Shown here: piece by piece, positions 19,333 through 27,151 of the stretch
How positions within the stretch are numbered: the stretch's first letter is position 1
How the letters are laid out: each line of letters starts with the position of its first letter
DNA from: RFTU01 sp046094505
GTDB lineage: Bacteria > Pseudomonadota > Gammaproteobacteria > Burkholderiales > Burkholderiaceae_C
NCBI GenBank assembly: GCA_046094505.1
Contig: JBJTHN010000010.1
Coordinates: 41,879 to 105,878, forward strand
DNA: 64,000 nucleotides
Direction: 5' to 3'
Notes under the pieces: model-generated
Database searches by the model: none
Told to the model about the DNA's origin: nothing
Seen by the model: the letters and a program-made list of their open reading frames with translations, nothing else
Made by a program: the position numbers and the translations under genes

Positions 19333-20244
19333 CTAGGTGGGGCCGTCCCAGTACTGCGGGTTACCCCAGGCGGCCTTGAGGAAGTCGATCCACAGGCGCA
19401 CCCGCAGGGGCAGGTGGCGGGCGTGGGCGAACACCGCGTAAACGCCGTTGGGTGGGGCGGCATGTGTGGACAGCACCTCCACCAGGCGGCCCTCGGCCAG
19501 GTCTTGGCGCACCTCCCAGGCGCTGCGCCAGGCGATGCCCAGGCCGGCCAGGCACCAGGCGTGCAGCACCTGCCCGTCGCTGCAATCCACGCGGCCGCGG
19601 GGCCGCAGGTGGGTGATGTGCTCGCCCGTCTGGAAGGCCCAACCGCGGGTTTGGCTGGCTTCGCTGCTCAAGACCAGGGCATCGTGGTGCTGGAGGTCTT
19701 GTGGCGTGTCCGGAGTACCACGGCGCGCCAAGTAGGCCGGTGAGGCCACGCACAGCCGCCGGTTGTCGGCCAGGCGCACCGAGACCAGGCTGGAGTCCGG
19801 CAGGTCGCCCACCCGAATGGCGCAGTCGTAGCCTTCGTGCACGATGTCGATGACCCGGTCGGCCAGGTTCAGGGACAAGGACACCTCGGGGTGTTCGGCC
19901 AGAAAGCGTGGGACCAGTGGCGCCACATGGCGGCGCCCGTAGCCCGCCGGTGCGGTGATCCGCAGGTGGCCGCTGGCCTTGACGCCACCGGCACTGACGC
20001 TGGCCTCGGCGCTGGCCAGGTCGCCCAGCAAGCGCTGGCAGTCTTCCAAGAACGCGCTGCCTTCGTGGGTGAGGCTCAGGCGGCGCGTGGTGCGCTGCAT
20101 CAGCTTCACACCCAAGCGGGCTTCCAGGGCGTCCAGCCGCCGGCCGATGACCGCTGGGGCCACCCCCTCGGCTTGGGCTGCGGCCGTGAGGCTGCCACGC
20201 GCCACCACGGCCACAAAGGATTCGACTTGCTTTAGGCGGTCCAT
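19333..20244 (-). CDS. LysR-family transcriptional regulator
   Basis: The 303-residue regulator has a winged helix-turn-helix at residues 1-60 (SLTAAAQAEGVAPAVIGRRL) and a LysR substrate-binding domain with the CrgA/PBP2 pattern ASGHLRITAPAGYGRRHVAP. It is divergent from the malate synthase gene across a 148-bp AT-rich gap that holds a T-N11-A type site. The gap size, the divergent arrangement and the site suggest it controls glcB and itself. The inducer is unknown. Confidence 0.9.
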   Translation of the reverse strand: MDRLKQVESFVAVVARGSLTAAAQAEGVAPAVIGRRLDALEARLGVKLMQRTTRRLSLTHEGSAFLEDCQRLLGDLASAEASVSAGGVKASGHLRITAPAGYGRRHVAPLVPRFLAEHPEVSLSLNLADRVIDIVHEGYDCAIRVGDLPDSSLVSVRLADNRRLCVASPAYLARRGTPDTPQDLQHHDALVLSSEASQTRGWAFQTGEHITHLRPRGRVDCSDGQVLHAWCLAGLGIAWRSAWEVRQDLAEGRLVEVLSTHAAPPNGVYAVFAHARHLPLRVRLWIDFLKAAWGNPQYWDGPT

Positions 20245-20280
20245 GACGGCTTAATTATTGACTTTCACGCACGAATCTTT

Positions 20281-20295
20281 ATCAAATTCTTCGAT
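20281..20295. promoter_or_regulatory. Candidate LysR-type (T-N11-A) operator between lysR and glcB
   Basis: The sequence ATCAAATTCTTCGAT is a 15-bp dyad (ATCAAA/TTCGAT, 5 of 6 paired) containing a T-N11-A core. It lies in an AT-rich island that contrasts with the surrounding GC-rich DNA. A -10-like TACAGT for glcB is at 20318-20323, about 35 bp downstream, so a bound activator could contact polymerase. Confidence 0.45.
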
Positions 20296-20392
20296 TAATA
20301 CGGTTTTATGGTTGGAATACAGTAACGCTCCGCGGTGCCGTCAGCCGCCCCTTTGACGCTTTCCCATCTGATTCCGCACGAGGAACCCCCAC

Positions 20393-22606
20393 ATGACCCA
20401 GCGCATTGCCACCCACGGCCTCCAAGTGGCCCGCGAACTGCACCAGTTCATCGAGCAGCAGGTGTTGCCCGGCACGGGCATCGACGCCGCCGCTTTTTGG
20501 AAGGGCTTTTCTGCTTTGGTGCACGAGCTGGCGCCCAAGAACGCCGCGCTGTTGGCCGAGCGCGACCGGATGCAGTTGGAGCTGGATGCCTGGCACAAGG
20601 CCCACCCGGGCCCGATCAAGGACATGCCGCAATACAAGGCCTTCCTCAAGAAGCTGAACTACCTGGTGACCGCGCCCGAGCAGGTGCAGTGCGAGACCAC
20701 GAATGTGGACGATGAGGTGGCCACCTTGGCGGGACCGCAACTGGTGGTGCCCATCCTCAACGCCCGCTATGCGCTCAACGCCGCCAACGCCCGTTGGGGT
20801 TCGCTGTACGACGCGCTGTACGGCACCGACGCGATCAGCGAGGCCAATGGGGCCGAGCGCCGGGGGGCCTACAACCCGGTGCGCGGCGCCAAGGTGATCG
20901 AGTACGCCCGCTATGTGCTGGACCGTGTGGCGCCCCTGGCCCAGGGGTCGCACAAAGACAGCACCCTCTACCGCATCAAGGACGGTGCGCTGCAGGTGAC
21001 GCTGCGCGACGGCACCGTGACGGGCCTGGCGCAGCCGCAGTGCTACATCGGCCACCAGGGCAGCGAGGCGGCGCCTTCGGCCGTGCTGCTGCGCCACAAC
21101 GGCATTCACCTGGAAATCCAGGTCAACCGCAGCCACCCGATCGGCAAGACCGATCCCGCTGGTGTGAGCGACCTGGTGCTGGAGTCGGCGTTGAGCACCA
21201 TCTTGGACCTGGAAGACTCGGTAGCCGCGGTGGACGGGGCCGACAAGGTGGTGGGCTATGCGAACTGGCTGGGCATTCTCAAGGGCACGCTGACCGAAGC
21301 GGTCGAGAAGGGCGGCAAGACCTACACCCGCCGCTTGAATGAAGACCGCACCTACACCGGCGCCAAGGGCAAGCCGGTGACGCTGCACGGCCGCTCGCTG
21401 CTGTTCGTGCGCAATGTGGGCCACCTGATGACCAACCCCGCCATCTTGTGGGGCGACAAGGGCTCGGAGATTCCCGAGGGCATCATGGACGCCGTGGTGA
21501 CGGTGGCCATTGCGCTGCACGACCTCAAGCCCGCCAAGGGCCAGACCATCCGCAACTCGCGCAAGGGTTCGGTCTACATCGTCAAGCCCAAGATGCACGG
21601 CCCTGCTGAAGTGGCTTTTGCCGATGAATTGTTCAGCGGCGTGGAAGCCCTGCTGGGCTTGAAGCCCCATACCGTGAAGCTGGGCATCATGGACGAGGAG
21701 CGCCGCACCAGCATCAACCTGGCAGCCTGCATCAACGCCGCGCGCCACCGCGTGGCCTTCATCAACACCGGCTTCCTGGACCGCACGGGCGACGAAATCC
21801 ACACCGCCATGCATTCAGGGGCCATGGTGCGCAAGCCCTTGATGAAGAACGCGCAGTGGCTGCGCGCCTATGAGCTCAACAATGTGCAGATCGGCCTGGC
21901 CTGCGGACTGCGTGGCCGTGCGCAGATCGGCAAGGGCATGTGGGCCATGCCCGACCTGATGTCGGACATGCTCAAGCAGAAGATTGCCCACCCGCAGTCC
22001 GGTGCCAACACCGCCTGGGTGCCGTCGCCCACGGCTGCCACGCTGCACGCGCTGCACTACCACCAGGTGGATGTGCCAGCCCTGCTCAAGAGCATGGACG
22101 TGTTCGTGCGCACCGAGAAGTCGCGTGCCATGGAAGAGAACCTGCTGGACGCCATCCTGCAGATTCCCTGTGCCCTGGTGCCCTTCTGGACCGAAGCGGA
22201 AAAACAGGCCGAGCTCGACAACAACGTGCAGGGCATCCTGGGCTATGTGGTGCGCTGGGTGGACCAGGGCGTGGGCTGCTCGAAGGTGCCCGACATCCAC
22301 AACGTGGGCCTGATGGAAGACCGCGCCACGCTGCGCATTTCCAGCCAGCACGTTGCCAACTGGCTGTTGCACGGCGTGGTCACCCGCCAGCAGGTGATGG
22401 ACACCTTCAAGCGCATGGCCGCCGTGGTGGATTGGCAGAACTCGGGCGACGCGAGCTACCGTCGAATGTCCGACGACCTGTCCAAGTCCATGGCCTTCAA
22501 GGCCGCCTGTGACCTGGTGTTCAAGGGCTTGGAGCAGCCCAACGGCTACACCGAGCCCTTGCTGCACGCTTGGCGCCTGAAGGTGAAGAAGGCGCAAACC
22601 GCTTGA
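20393..22606 (+). CDS. glcB: Malate synthase G
   Basis: Condenses glyoxylate with acetyl-CoA to malate in the glyoxylate shunt and glycolate use. The 737-residue length and monomeric G-type architecture fit: N-terminal helical clasp, then the TIM-barrel residues in TILDLEDSVAAVDGADK, HGRSLLFVRNVGHLM, KMHGPAEVAFADELFSGVE, LGIMDEERRTSINLAAC and FINTGFLDRTGDEIHTAM. A GAGGAA RBS precedes the ATG. It stands alone downstream of a divergent LysR gene and is not next to isocitrate lyase in this window. Confidence 0.97.
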   Translation: MTQRIATHGLQVARELHQFIEQQVLPGTGIDAAAFWKGFSALVHELAPKNAALLAERDRMQLELDAWHKAHPGPIKDMPQYKAFLKKLNYLVTAPEQVQCETTNVDDEVATLAGPQLVVPILNARYALNAANARWGSLYDALYGTDAISEANGAERRGAYNPVRGAKVIEYARYVLDRVAPLAQGSHKDSTLYRIKDGALQVTLRDGTVTGLAQPQCYIGHQGSEAAPSAVLLRHNGIHLEIQVNRSHPIGKTDPAGVSDLVLESALSTILDLEDSVAAVDGADKVVGYANWLGILKGTLTEAVEKGGKTYTRRLNEDRTYTGAKGKPVTLHGRSLLFVRNVGHLMTNPAILWGDKGSEIPEGIMDAVVTVAIALHDLKPAKGQTIRNSRKGSVYIVKPKMHGPAEVAFADELFSGVEALLGLKPHTVKLGIMDEERRTSINLAACINAARHRVAFINTGFLDRTGDEIHTAMHSGAMVRKPLMKNAQWLRAYELNNVQIGLACGLRGRAQIGKGMWAMPDLMSDMLKQKIAHPQSGANTAWVPSPTAATLHALHYHQVDVPALLKSMDVFVRTEKSRAMEENLLDAILQIPCALVPFWTEAEKQAELDNNVQGILGYVVRWVDQGVGCSKVPDIHNVGLMEDRATLRISSQHVANWLLHGVVTRQQVMDTFKRMAAVVDWQNSGDASYRRMSDDLSKSMAFKAACDLVFKGLEQPNGYTEPLLHAWRLKVKKAQTA

Positions 22607-22668
22607 CGGTGAAGCCGGCGCCCATCGCCTGAGGGGGCCGCGGCGGCGGCCCGGTGCGCCCAGGCCGG

Positions 22669-23280
22669 TCAGCCCGCGGCGCTCAAGGGGCTGTCGAACT
22701 GAAAGACGGCCACGCTGGCCCGCAGGTTGGGCCACCAGTCCACGCGGCGCCCGGCCTGCACGCCGAAGTGCTGCAGGATGCGCAGGCCGTTGCGCTGGGC
22801 CAGCTCCTGGAAGTCTTGGCAGGTGGACACGCGGATGTTGGGCGTGTCGTACCACTGGTAGGGCAGGGCTTTGGTCACCGGCATGCGCCCACGCAGCACC
22901 GACAGCCGGTTGGGCCAATGGGCAAAGTTGGGAAAGCTGACGATGCCCATGTGGCCCACGCGGGCGGTCTCGCGCAGCATGGTCTCGGTGTTCTTCAGGT
23001 GTTGCAGCGTCTGCAGCTGCAGCACCACATCGAAGCTGCGGTCGGCGAACATGGCCAAGCCGTCTTCGAGGTTGAGTTGGATCACGTCGACCCCACGCGC
23101 CACGCAGGCCTGTAGGTTGCTGTCGTCGATCTCCACGCCGTAGCCGCTGCAGCCGCGCTGCTCGATCAGATGGGCCAGGAGCTCGCCTTCGCCGCAGCCC
23201 AGGTCCAGCACCCGAGAGCCCGGGGGAACCAGCTCGGCAATGGCGCGCAGGTGCTCGGGCAATCCCTGTGACACGTTCAT
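22669..23280 (-). CDS. metW: Methionine biosynthesis protein MetW
   Basis: SAM-dependent methyltransferase-fold protein that pairs with MetX and is needed for homoserine acyltransferase activity in many Proteobacteria. The 203-residue protein has the SAM motif I VLDLGCGEGELLAHL, the MetW features GYGVEIDDSNLQACVARG, VLQLQTLQHLKNTETML and VGIVSFPNFAHWPNRL-like text (here MGIVSFPNFAHWPNRLS), and LPYQWYDTPNIR. It overlaps metX by ATGA and so should be translated from the same message. Confidence 0.95.
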   Translation of the reverse strand: MNVSQGLPEHLRAIAELVPPGSRVLDLGCGEGELLAHLIEQRGCSGYGVEIDDSNLQACVARGVDVIQLNLEDGLAMFADRSFDVVLQLQTLQHLKNTETMLRETARVGHMGIVSFPNFAHWPNRLSVLRGRMPVTKALPYQWYDTPNIRVSTCQDFQELAQRNGLRILQHFGVQAGRRVDWWPNLRASVAVFQFDSPLSAAG

Positions 23281-24410
23281 GCCCCCACCTCGCGCGCAAT
23301 GGCATCAAAGCGCAGCCGCATCACCGCGTGGTAGCGCGGGTCTTCCAGGAGGAAGGCGTCGTGGCCGTGGGGGGCATCGATTTCCGCATAGCTCACGGCG
23401 GTTTGGTTGTCGACCAAGGCCTTGACAATCTCGCGCGAGCGCGCCGGCGAGAAGCGCCAGTCGGTGGTGAAGCTCACCACCAGGAAGCGGACCGCGCGGG
23501 CTGCGGCGAAGGCGCGGCTGATGTCGCCCCCGTGTTCGCGCGCGGGATCGAAATAGTCCAGGGCCCGGGTGATGAGCAGGTAGGTGTTGGCGTCAAAGTA
23601 CTCGCTGAACTTGTCGCCCTGGTGCCGCAGGTAGCTCTCAATCTGGAATTCGATGTCCTGCGTGGTGTAGGCCAGTTCGCCGTGGCGCAGTTCGCGCCCG
23701 AACTTGGCCTCCATGGAGTCATCGGACAGGTAGGTGATGTGGCCGATCATGCGCGCCACGCGCAGGCCACGGCGGGGAATCGTGCCCTGGCGCAGATAGT
23801 GACCACCGTGGAACTCGGGGTCGGTGGTGATGGCGCGGCGCGCCACCTCATTGAAGGCGATGTTCTGAGCCGAAAGGTTGGGCGCCGTGGCCACCGCAAC
23901 GCAATGGCGCAGGCGTTCGGGGTGGCGCAGGCTCCAGGCCAGCGCCTGCATGCCGCCCAGGCTGCCCCCAAGCACGGCGGCAAGTTGCCCAATGCCCAGG
24001 CGGTCGAGCAACCGTGCCTGTGCATCCACCCAATCTTCGACCGTCACCACGGGGAAGTCAGAGCCCCAGGGTTGGCCGCTGGCGGGGTTGAGGTGGGTGG
24101 GGCCGGTGGAGCCGAAGCAGGAACCCGGGTTGTTGACGCCGATGACGAAGAAACGGTTGGTGTCCAGGGGCTTGCCCGGCCCCACCAGGTTGTCCCACCA
24201 ACCGGTGTTGGCGGGCTGGTCAGCATAGGTGCCGGCCACATGGTGGCTGGCGTTCAGGGCGTGGCAAACCAACACCGCATTGCTGCGTTGGGCATTGAGC
24301 TGGCCATAGGTTTCGTAGGCCAGTTCATAGGCGGGCAGTTGCGCGCCGCTGCGCAGGGGCAGGGGCAGGTCGAACTGCATCTTCTGGGGGGTGACGACGC
24401 CAACGCTCAC
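23277..24410 (-). CDS. metX: Homoserine O-acetyl/succinyltransferase MetX
   Basis: Acylates homoserine with acetyl- or succinyl-CoA, the first committed step of methionine synthesis. The alpha/beta-hydrolase protein contains NAVLVCHALNASHHVAG, NNPGSCFGSTGP, the nucleophile elbow GGSLGGMQAL and a C-terminal HGHDAFL with the catalytic His. I chose the GTG at 24410 (start VSVGVVTPQKMQF, 377 residues). A further in-frame GTG at 24461 would fall inside the leader's terminator hairpin, so it is not credible. The leader carries a SAM-II-like aptamer and terminator, so repression by S-adenosylmethionine is expected. metW follows with a 4-bp overlap. Confidence 0.94.
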   Translation of the reverse strand: MSVGVVTPQKMQFDLPLPLRSGAQLPAYELAYETYGQLNAQRSNAVLVCHALNASHHVAGTYADQPANTGWWDNLVGPGKPLDTNRFFVIGVNNPGSCFGSTGPTHLNPASGQPWGSDFPVVTVEDWVDAQARLLDRLGIGQLAAVLGGSLGGMQALAWSLRHPERLRHCVAVATAPNLSAQNIAFNEVARRAITTDPEFHGGHYLRQGTIPRRGLRVARMIGHITYLSDDSMEAKFGRELRHGELAYTTQDIEFQIESYLRHQGDKFSEYFDANTYLLITRALDYFDPAREHGGDISRAFAAARAVRFLVVSFTTDWRFSPARSREIVKALVDNQTAVSYAEIDAPHGHDAFLLEDPRYHAVMRLRFDAIAREVGA

Positions 24411-24432
24411 GGTGGTGCTGATTCCCGACAAC

Positions 24433-24465
24433 AAAAAACCCGATGCCGCTGAAGCGGACACCGGG
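24433..24465 (-). terminator. Regulated intrinsic terminator in the metX leader
   Basis: On the minus strand CCCGGTG-T-CCGC pairs with GCGGCATCGGG around a TTCA loop (11 bp, one G-U pair, one bulged U) and abuts six T residues (24438-24433). An alternative fold pairs ATGCCGCT (24484-24477) with AGCGGCAT (24450-24443) over an inner GGACACC/GGTGTCC hairpin. That fold consumes the terminator arms and leaves four bases before the T run, so it would act as antiterminator. The 5' strand of that antiterminator belongs to the 3' part of the SAM-II-like aptamer. Confidence 0.75.
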
Positions 24466-24469
24466 GTGT

Positions 24470-24519
24470 CCCTTTTAGCGGCATTTCTTGAGCGCCCGCA
24501 ATCTGGACAAATCGGCGCT
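24470..24519 (-). ncRNA. SAM-II (SAM-alpha) riboswitch aptamer upstream of metX
   Basis: The minus strand has stem P1 AGCGCC/GGCGCT (24519-24514 with 24496-24491) enclosing GATTTGTCCAGATTGCG, then CAAGAAATGCCGCTAAAAGG. As I remember the SAM-II consensus, it has a GCGC stem, a GATTT...CC...ATTGC loop and a 3' strand AAATG-N2-GCTAAAAAGG that folds into the loop as a pseudoknot; all these parts are present in order and spacing. The location ahead of metX fits, since metA/metX is the classic SAM-II target. A -10 element places the transcript start 2-4 nt upstream of P1. Confidence 0.85.
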
Positions 24520-24528
24520 GAGCGTGGG

Positions 24529-24534
24529 AGTATA
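24529..24534 (-). promoter_or_regulatory. metX -10 element
   Basis: The minus strand reads TATACT. A start 7-8 nt downstream (about 24522) coincides with the beginning of the SAM-II aptamer at 24519. No consensus -35 is visible in the GC-only stretch upstream. Confidence 0.55.
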
Positions 24535-24571
24535 GACGCGCGCGCTGGCGGGCGCGACCAGGGTGTTCCTG

Positions 24572-24600
24572 TTGCTCCGGTCCGCGCTTGCTCCTATCCT
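24572..24600 (+). promoter_or_regulatory. Promoter of the glutamate synthase-like gene
   Basis: TTGCTC (24572-24577) and TATCCT (24595-24600) are spaced 17 bp apart. They lie 52 bp upstream of the start codon and are divergent from the metX promoter. Confidence 0.5.
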
Positions 24601-24651
24601 GCGCCCACCTGGGACAGGGCGCGGCTGTTCGGCGCCCAGATGGAGGACACC

Positions 24652-26367
24652 ATGCCCCGAGTGCTGGCGATGATCGATGGCTGGATGCCCCTGCGCTATT
24701 CCACCTGGCTGCTCTTCAGCGCAGCGGGGCTGCTGGGCTTGGTCTTGGCGCTCTCAGGCGCGGGCGCAGCCTGGTGGTGGCTGGCCCTGCTGGGCCTGGG
24801 GGGCGCCGTTCAGGGTTGGCGCGATGTGCAGCAGACCACGCGGGCCATTCTGCGCAACTACCCGCTCATCGGGCACATGCGCTTCCTGTTCGAGTACATC
24901 CGGCCCGAGATCCGGCAGTACTTTCTGGAAGACGACAACGTGGCCGCGCCCTTCTCGCGCCAGCAGCGCTCGCTGGTGTACCAGCGTGCCAAAGGGGATG
25001 GAGACAAGCGGCCTTTCGGCACCCAGCTGGATGTGCACGCCCAGGGTTACGAGTGGATCAACCACTCCCTCAAGCCATCGGTGGTGCCGCACCACGACTT
25101 TCGGGTGGACATCGGCACGGGCGGCAGCAGCTGCACCCAGCCCTACAGCGCCAGCGTCTTCAACATCTCGGCCATGAGCTTTGGGGCTTTGTCGGCCAAC
25201 GCCATACGCGCCCTCAACGGCGGTGCGCGCAAGGGCAACTTCGCCCACGACACGGGTGAGGGTTCCATCAGCGTGCACCACCGCGCCAACGGGGGCGATC
25301 TGATTTGGGAAATCGGCTCGGGCTACTTCGGATGCCGCCATGACGACGGCACCTTCAGCCCTGAGCGCTTTGTCGAGAACGCGCGTGACCCCCAAGTCAA
25401 GATGATCGAGATCAAGCTGTCCCAGGGTGCCAAACCGGGCCATGGCGGTGTCTTGCCCGGGCCCAAGGTGACGCCCGAAATCGCCCAGGCGCGTGGCGTG
25501 CCCGTGGGCCAGGATTGCGTGAGCCCGGCGGCGCACAGCGCGTTCTCCACGCCGCGTGAATTGCTGCAGTTCGTGGAGCAACTGCGGACCCTGTCGGGTG
25601 GCAAGCCCGTGGGATTCAAGTTGTGCATCGGTCATCCGTGGGAGTGGTTTGGCATCTGCAAGGCCATGCTGGAGACGGGCCTGCTGCCGGACTTCATCGT
25701 GGTGGACGGCGCCGAAGGGGGCACCGGCGCGGCACCGCTGGAGTTCACCGATCACATGGGCGCGCCCCTGCAGGAGGGGCTGCTGTTGGTGCACAACACC
25801 CTGGTGGGCATTCAATTGCGCGACCGCATCAAGATCGGCTGTGCCGGCAAGGTGGTGAGCGCCTTCGACATCGCCCGCATGATGGCCCTGGGGGCCGACT
25901 GGTGCAATGCTGCGCGCGGCTTCATGTTCGCCCTGGGCTGCATCCAGTCCCAAAGCTGCCACACCGGCGCCTGCCCCACCGGCGTGGCCACGCAGGACCC
26001 AGACCGCCAGAAGGCCTTGGTGGTGTCCGACAAGACCGATCGCGTGTGGCGATTCCACCAGCACACGCTGGAGGCCCTTCAGGAATTGGTGCAGGCCGCT
26101 GGCTTGACCCACCCGGGGCAGATCAGCGCTTCGCACATCGTGCGGCGCAGTGGAGAGCGCGTGAAGCCGCTGGCCAGCTCGCTGCCTTTCGTGGCCGACG
26201 GGGCGATCGTGGCGGCCGAACGCGGCGAAGCCGACTGGCCCTATAAGGTCTTTCGCAGTTTCTGGCCGCTGGCCAGCGCCGACACGTTTGGCCTGGAGCT
26301 GGACCTCAAGCGTGAGGGGCCCATCGGGCGGCCCAGTCGCAGTGCGCGCGATGCCGTGAAGGCCTGA
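24652..26367 (+). CDS. FMN-binding glutamate synthase family protein
   Basis: The 571-residue protein resembles the synthase (FMN/Fe-S) domain of glutamate synthase without the amidotransferase or GXGXG domains. Two hydrophobic segments at the N-terminus (WLLFSAAGLLGLVLALSG and AAWWWLALLGLGGAV) predict a membrane anchor. The catalytic domain has NISAMSFGALSANAIRAL, GEGSISVHH, the substrate/FMN segments FIVVDGAEGGTGAAPLEF and KIGCAGKVVSAFDIARM, and the cysteine cluster CIQSQSCHTGACPTGVATQD for a 3Fe-4S centre. The ATG at 24652 follows GGAGG by 5 bp; an ATG at 24640 lacks an RBS. The physiological reaction of this stand-alone family is not established. Confidence 0.9.
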   Translation: MPRVLAMIDGWMPLRYSTWLLFSAAGLLGLVLALSGAGAAWWWLALLGLGGAVQGWRDVQQTTRAILRNYPLIGHMRFLFEYIRPEIRQYFLEDDNVAAPFSRQQRSLVYQRAKGDGDKRPFGTQLDVHAQGYEWINHSLKPSVVPHHDFRVDIGTGGSSCTQPYSASVFNISAMSFGALSANAIRALNGGARKGNFAHDTGEGSISVHHRANGGDLIWEIGSGYFGCRHDDGTFSPERFVENARDPQVKMIEIKLSQGAKPGHGGVLPGPKVTPEIAQARGVPVGQDCVSPAAHSAFSTPRELLQFVEQLRTLSGGKPVGFKLCIGHPWEWFGICKAMLETGLLPDFIVVDGAEGGTGAAPLEFTDHMGAPLQEGLLLVHNTLVGIQLRDRIKIGCAGKVVSAFDIARMMALGADWCNAARGFMFALGCIQSQSCHTGACPTGVATQDPDRQKALVVSDKTDRVWRFHQHTLEALQELVQAAGLTHPGQISASHIVRRSGERVKPLASSLPFVADGAIVAAERGEADWPYKVFRSFWPLASADTFGLELDLKREGPIGRPSRSARDAVKA

Positions 26368-26384
26368 TCAACGCCCAGCGTTGC

Positions 26385-27002
26385 TCAGGCGCTGGGCGGT
26401 GCGGTGTCGATGAAGCTCGGCCGTGCGACCAGCTTGTCATGGTGGCGGGCGAGGTGCCGGTGGCTCTCACGCCAATTCACATCCGGGAAGCGGAAGTCCA
26501 GGTAGCCGGTGACGCAGCCCAGGGCGATGTCGGCCAGGCTGTAGTGGTTGCCGCTGCACCAGGGCTTGTCACCCAGGGCGGTGTTCATCGCGTTGAGGCT
26601 GGCGTGCACCTTGGTCATCTGCCGCTCACACCAGGCAGCGCTGCGCTGTTCGGGGCGGCGACCGCTCCAGGTGTTTTCCAAACGGATGGCAATCAGCGCG
26701 TCGAGCACACCGTCGGCCAGGGCTTCCCAGGTGCGCACCTCGGCGCGCTCACGGCCGGTGCCGGGAATGAGTCTTCCCACGGGGCTGAGCGTGTCGAGAT
26801 ACTCCACGATGACGCGCGAATCGAAGACCGCCTCGCCACCTTCCATGATCAGGCAAGGCACCTTGCCCAGGGGGTTGCTGGCCAGAATCTGGTCGCTGTT
26901 CCAGACATCTTCCAACACGAGTTGAAAATCCAGCTTCTTTTCGGCCATCACCACGCGCACCTTGCGCACGTAGGGACTGGACAGGGAACCGATCAACTTC
27001 AT
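26385..27002 (-). CDS. Glutathione S-transferase family protein
   Basis: The 205-residue protein has an N-terminal thioredoxin-like GST domain (MKLIGSLSSPYVRKVRVVMAE; NPLGKVPCLIMEGGEAVFDS with the cis-Pro and the EAVFDS glutathione-binding segment) and an all-helical C-terminal domain with SLADIALGCVTGYLDFRF. The likely catalytic residue is the Ser in SSPYVRK, as in the Stringent starvation/YibF-like group. The ATG at 27002 begins the fold directly. A -10-like TACACT seven bases upstream suggests a leaderless message. Substrate unknown. Confidence 0.9.
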   Translation of the reverse strand: MKLIGSLSSPYVRKVRVVMAEKKLDFQLVLEDVWNSDQILASNPLGKVPCLIMEGGEAVFDSRVIVEYLDTLSPVGRLIPGTGRERAEVRTWEALADGVLDALIAIRLENTWSGRRPEQRSAAWCERQMTKVHASLNAMNTALGDKPWCSGNHYSLADIALGCVTGYLDFRFPDVNWRESHRHLARHHDKLVARPSFIDTAPPSA

Positions 27003-27009
27003 ACAGAAC

Positions 27010-27015
27010 AGTGTA
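27010..27015 (-). promoter_or_regulatory. -10-like element directly before the GST gene
   Basis: TACACT on the minus strand is separated from the ATG by only 7 bp, which would put the transcript start at the A of the start codon. No -35 consensus and no Shine-Dalgarno are visible. Confidence 0.35.
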
Positions 27016-27047
27016 CCGGCCGGCTTCGGCCCGGGCGAAGGAAAAGC

Positions 27048-27082
27048 GAACAAATAAGCCCGGCCATGGTCTTGGCCGGGCT
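27048..27082 (-). terminator. Intrinsic terminator of the TonB-dependent receptor gene
   Basis: A perfect 10-bp stem AGCCCGGCCA/TGGCCGGGCT with a 6-nt loop is followed on the minus strand by TTATTTGTT. It lies about 70 bp after the receptor stop codon. Confidence 0.75.
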
Positions 27083-27151
27083 CTGACGGGTCGGGTCACC
27101 CTGCGTGAGACGTAGGGCGCGTGAGCGCCCGACGAGCCCTCGCGGCGGTGA

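Noticed and set aside
17575..19743. 722-codon open frame antisense to argS
   Set aside because: Covers a clearly conserved argS on the other strand and shows no protein family features.
22607..22668. GC-rich inverted repeat between glcB and metW as a terminator
   Set aside because: The repeats are simple GGC/GCC runs with no T-run on either strand.
24443..24484. The 8-bp stem ATGCCGCT/AGCGGCAT as the main metX terminator
   Set aside because: It leaves four unpaired bases before the U-tract and would be blocked, not promoted, by the folded aptamer. The alternative hairpin at 24439-24465 is flush with the U-tract and fits repression by SAM.
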